Assembly (NCBI GenBank): GCA_964397655.1
Contig: CAYNKA010000001.1
Location: 434,001 to 498,000 of the forward strand
Reading direction: 5' to 3'
DNA length: 64,000 nucleotides
Origin: CAYNKA01 sp964397655
GTDB lineage: Bacteria > Spirochaetota > Spirochaetia > DTKZ01
The number at the start of each line of letters is the position of its first letter. The stretch's first letter is position 1. A program made the translations under genes and the position numbers. Positions 63,289 to 64,000 of the stretch are shown in pieces. Below the pieces are notes generated by a model. It was not told the DNA's origin and did no database searches. It was given only the letters and a program-made list of their open reading frames with translations.

Positions 63289-63777
63289 ATGGCAACGCTC
63301 ATAAAATGCAAAACTTGCGGAAAAGAGATTTCGTCATCTGCTGGGGTTTGTCCTAATTGTGGGCAAAAATTGAAAACGGGCTTAGTACTCAAAATTGTGA
63401 TTGGATTTATTGTTTTATTTTTTATTTCTGGCGTCCTGTCACAAATTGGAAAAGACAAAACAATTGCCTATGGTTCTTCTTCAAATAATCAAAACATAAC
63501 GAATACTCAATCAAAACCTGACCTTGAATTATTGAATCATTCCGTCCAGACCGATTCACATATGAAATACGTTGTAGGAACAATTAAAAACAATACGAAT
63601 AAGAAATATTCCTATGCACAAGTAGAAATCAATCTTTATGATAAATCTGGCGCACAAATAGGTAGCACGCTGGCAAATATTAATAACTTTGAACCTGGTG
63701 CATCCTGGAAATTCAAAGCTATTATTGTAGAGGATGGAGCAAGCACATATAAAATAAAGGATATAACGGCGTTCTAA
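63289..63777 (+). CDS. Zinc-ribbon, single-span membrane protein with an FxLYD-type domain
   Basis: A 162-residue protein. A zinc ribbon at the N-terminus (IKCKTCGKEISSSAGVCPNC) is followed by one membrane span (VLKIVIGFIVLFFISGVL). Outside it a Ser/Asn-rich linker leads to an FxLYD-like beta domain (VVGTIKNNTNKKYSYAQVEI, then NLYDKSGAQIGST). AGGGGGG stands before the ATG. Codon use is AT-rich, unlike every other gene here, marking transfer with the tRNA-Leu island. Such proteins are common in phages, plasmids and Firmicutes; the function is unknown. Confidence 0.85.
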   Translation: MATLIKCKTCGKEISSSAGVCPNCGQKLKTGLVLKIVIGFIVLFFISGVLSQIGKDKTIAYGSSSNNQNITNTQSKPDLELLNHSVQTDSHMKYVVGTIKNNTNKKYSYAQVEINLYDKSGAQIGSTLANINNFEPGASWKFKAIIVEDGASTYKIKDITAF

Positions 63778-63821
63778 AAAAGGCCGCCCCCGAGGAAAGC
63801 GAAGAAACCCCGAGGTCGGCC
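63776..63821 (-). terminator. Possible terminator for a minus-strand gene to the right
   Basis: GGCCG (63782-63786) and CGGCC (63817-63821) can pair around a 30-base loop, and the A-run 63776-63781 would be the U-tract on the minus strand. The stem is short, so this is tentative. Confidence 0.3.
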
Positions 63822-64000
63822 GAGAGAAAAGGGAACGCGGTCCGGCGAAGGTGGAGGCCAGACCGGCCGGGCGCGTCCCGACGGTCACGATGCGGCGGAT
63901 GTCCCCGAGCCTCGCCATGGGCCCACTATGGTTTTTCCGAATTCCTTTCGGGGCGGTTCTTCCCTCTTGGCGATCCCCCCGCGAGCGGCGGTCTTGAAAT
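63822..64000 (+). other. GC-rich right end without a recognised gene
   Basis: High GC returns after the island gene. A minus-strand open frame (MARLGDIRRIVTVGT...) begins near 63918 and runs into the AT-rich gene, with no family match. Nothing else is supported. Confidence 0.3.

Noticed and set aside
63556..63918. 120-codon minus frame starting MARLGDIRRIVTVGT
   Set aside because: It runs through the composition break and antisense to the zinc-ribbon gene; no family or ribosome site supports it.

Overview
The window is a high-GC bacterial chromosome segment, packed with genes and often translationally coupled by ATGA/GTGA overlaps. The best guess is a spirochete (Spirochaetota, Treponema/Spirochaeta side). 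This is inferred from the gene order ffh-rpsP-khpA-rimM-trmD-rplS followed by a FliK-like gene, an FlhB C-domain paralogue, an HD-GYP protein and YraN. It is also supported by paired lnt genes, a TPR-NHL lipid-envelope type gene set, YaaR/RicT next to bactofilin and M23 genes, and a short SMC. No rRNA, replication origin or CRISPR array was seen.

Layout. 1-5 kb: the 3' part of a NifA-type sigma-54 activator and a GlnE adenylyltransferase with ACT-like N-terminal domains (nitrogen control). 5-7.7 kb: an FGGY sugar kinase broken by one in-frame TGA, and PRPP synthetase. 7.8-10.8 kb: a D,D-carboxypeptidase, coaD and small proteins. 10.4-17.2 kb: a long minus-strand operon driven by a near-consensus promoter at 17230-17258, mixing ribosome, SRP, tRNA-modification, flagellar-type and signalling genes. 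17.3-25 kb: a cyclic-nucleotide-binding protein coupled to an MFS-HEAT membrane protein, an envelope lipoprotein and smc.

25.2-26.7 kb is the most disturbed stretch: intact tRNA-Val, a decayed tyrosine recombinase, a truncated PIN-domain gene, a nested inverted repeat built from the T-arm of tRNA-Arg, then intact tRNA-Arg and tRNA-Pro. 27-35.7 kb: a cupin, a probable outer-membrane protein, alanine aminotransferase, a second HD-GYP protein that has lost metal ligands, an unknown protein ending in a sliding-clamp motif, a J-like protein and a TGS-uridine-kinase-like protein. 35.6-39.1 kb: aat-clpA-clpS, an N-degron operon. 39.2-47 kb: DUF362 ferredoxin protein, YkgJ-like protein, TPR-NHL protein, TPR protein, surE, a galactokinase-like GHMP kinase and lnt. 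47-54 kb: rpmE, rho, and a row with pncC, bactofilin, TPR, response regulator, second lnt, HU and rpsT. 54.3-60.9 kb: a heterodimeric ABC exporter, and an M23-bactofilin-YaaR-RicT operon. 61-62.8 kb: tatD and dus.

The right end (about 62.9-63.8 kb) turns AT-rich at a 3'-half tRNA-Leu fragment. That fragment looks like an integration scar, and beyond it lies one foreign-looking zinc-ribbon membrane gene. Promoters were called only where two hexamers sit about 16-18 bp apart. Functions are from motif recognition; no searches were run.
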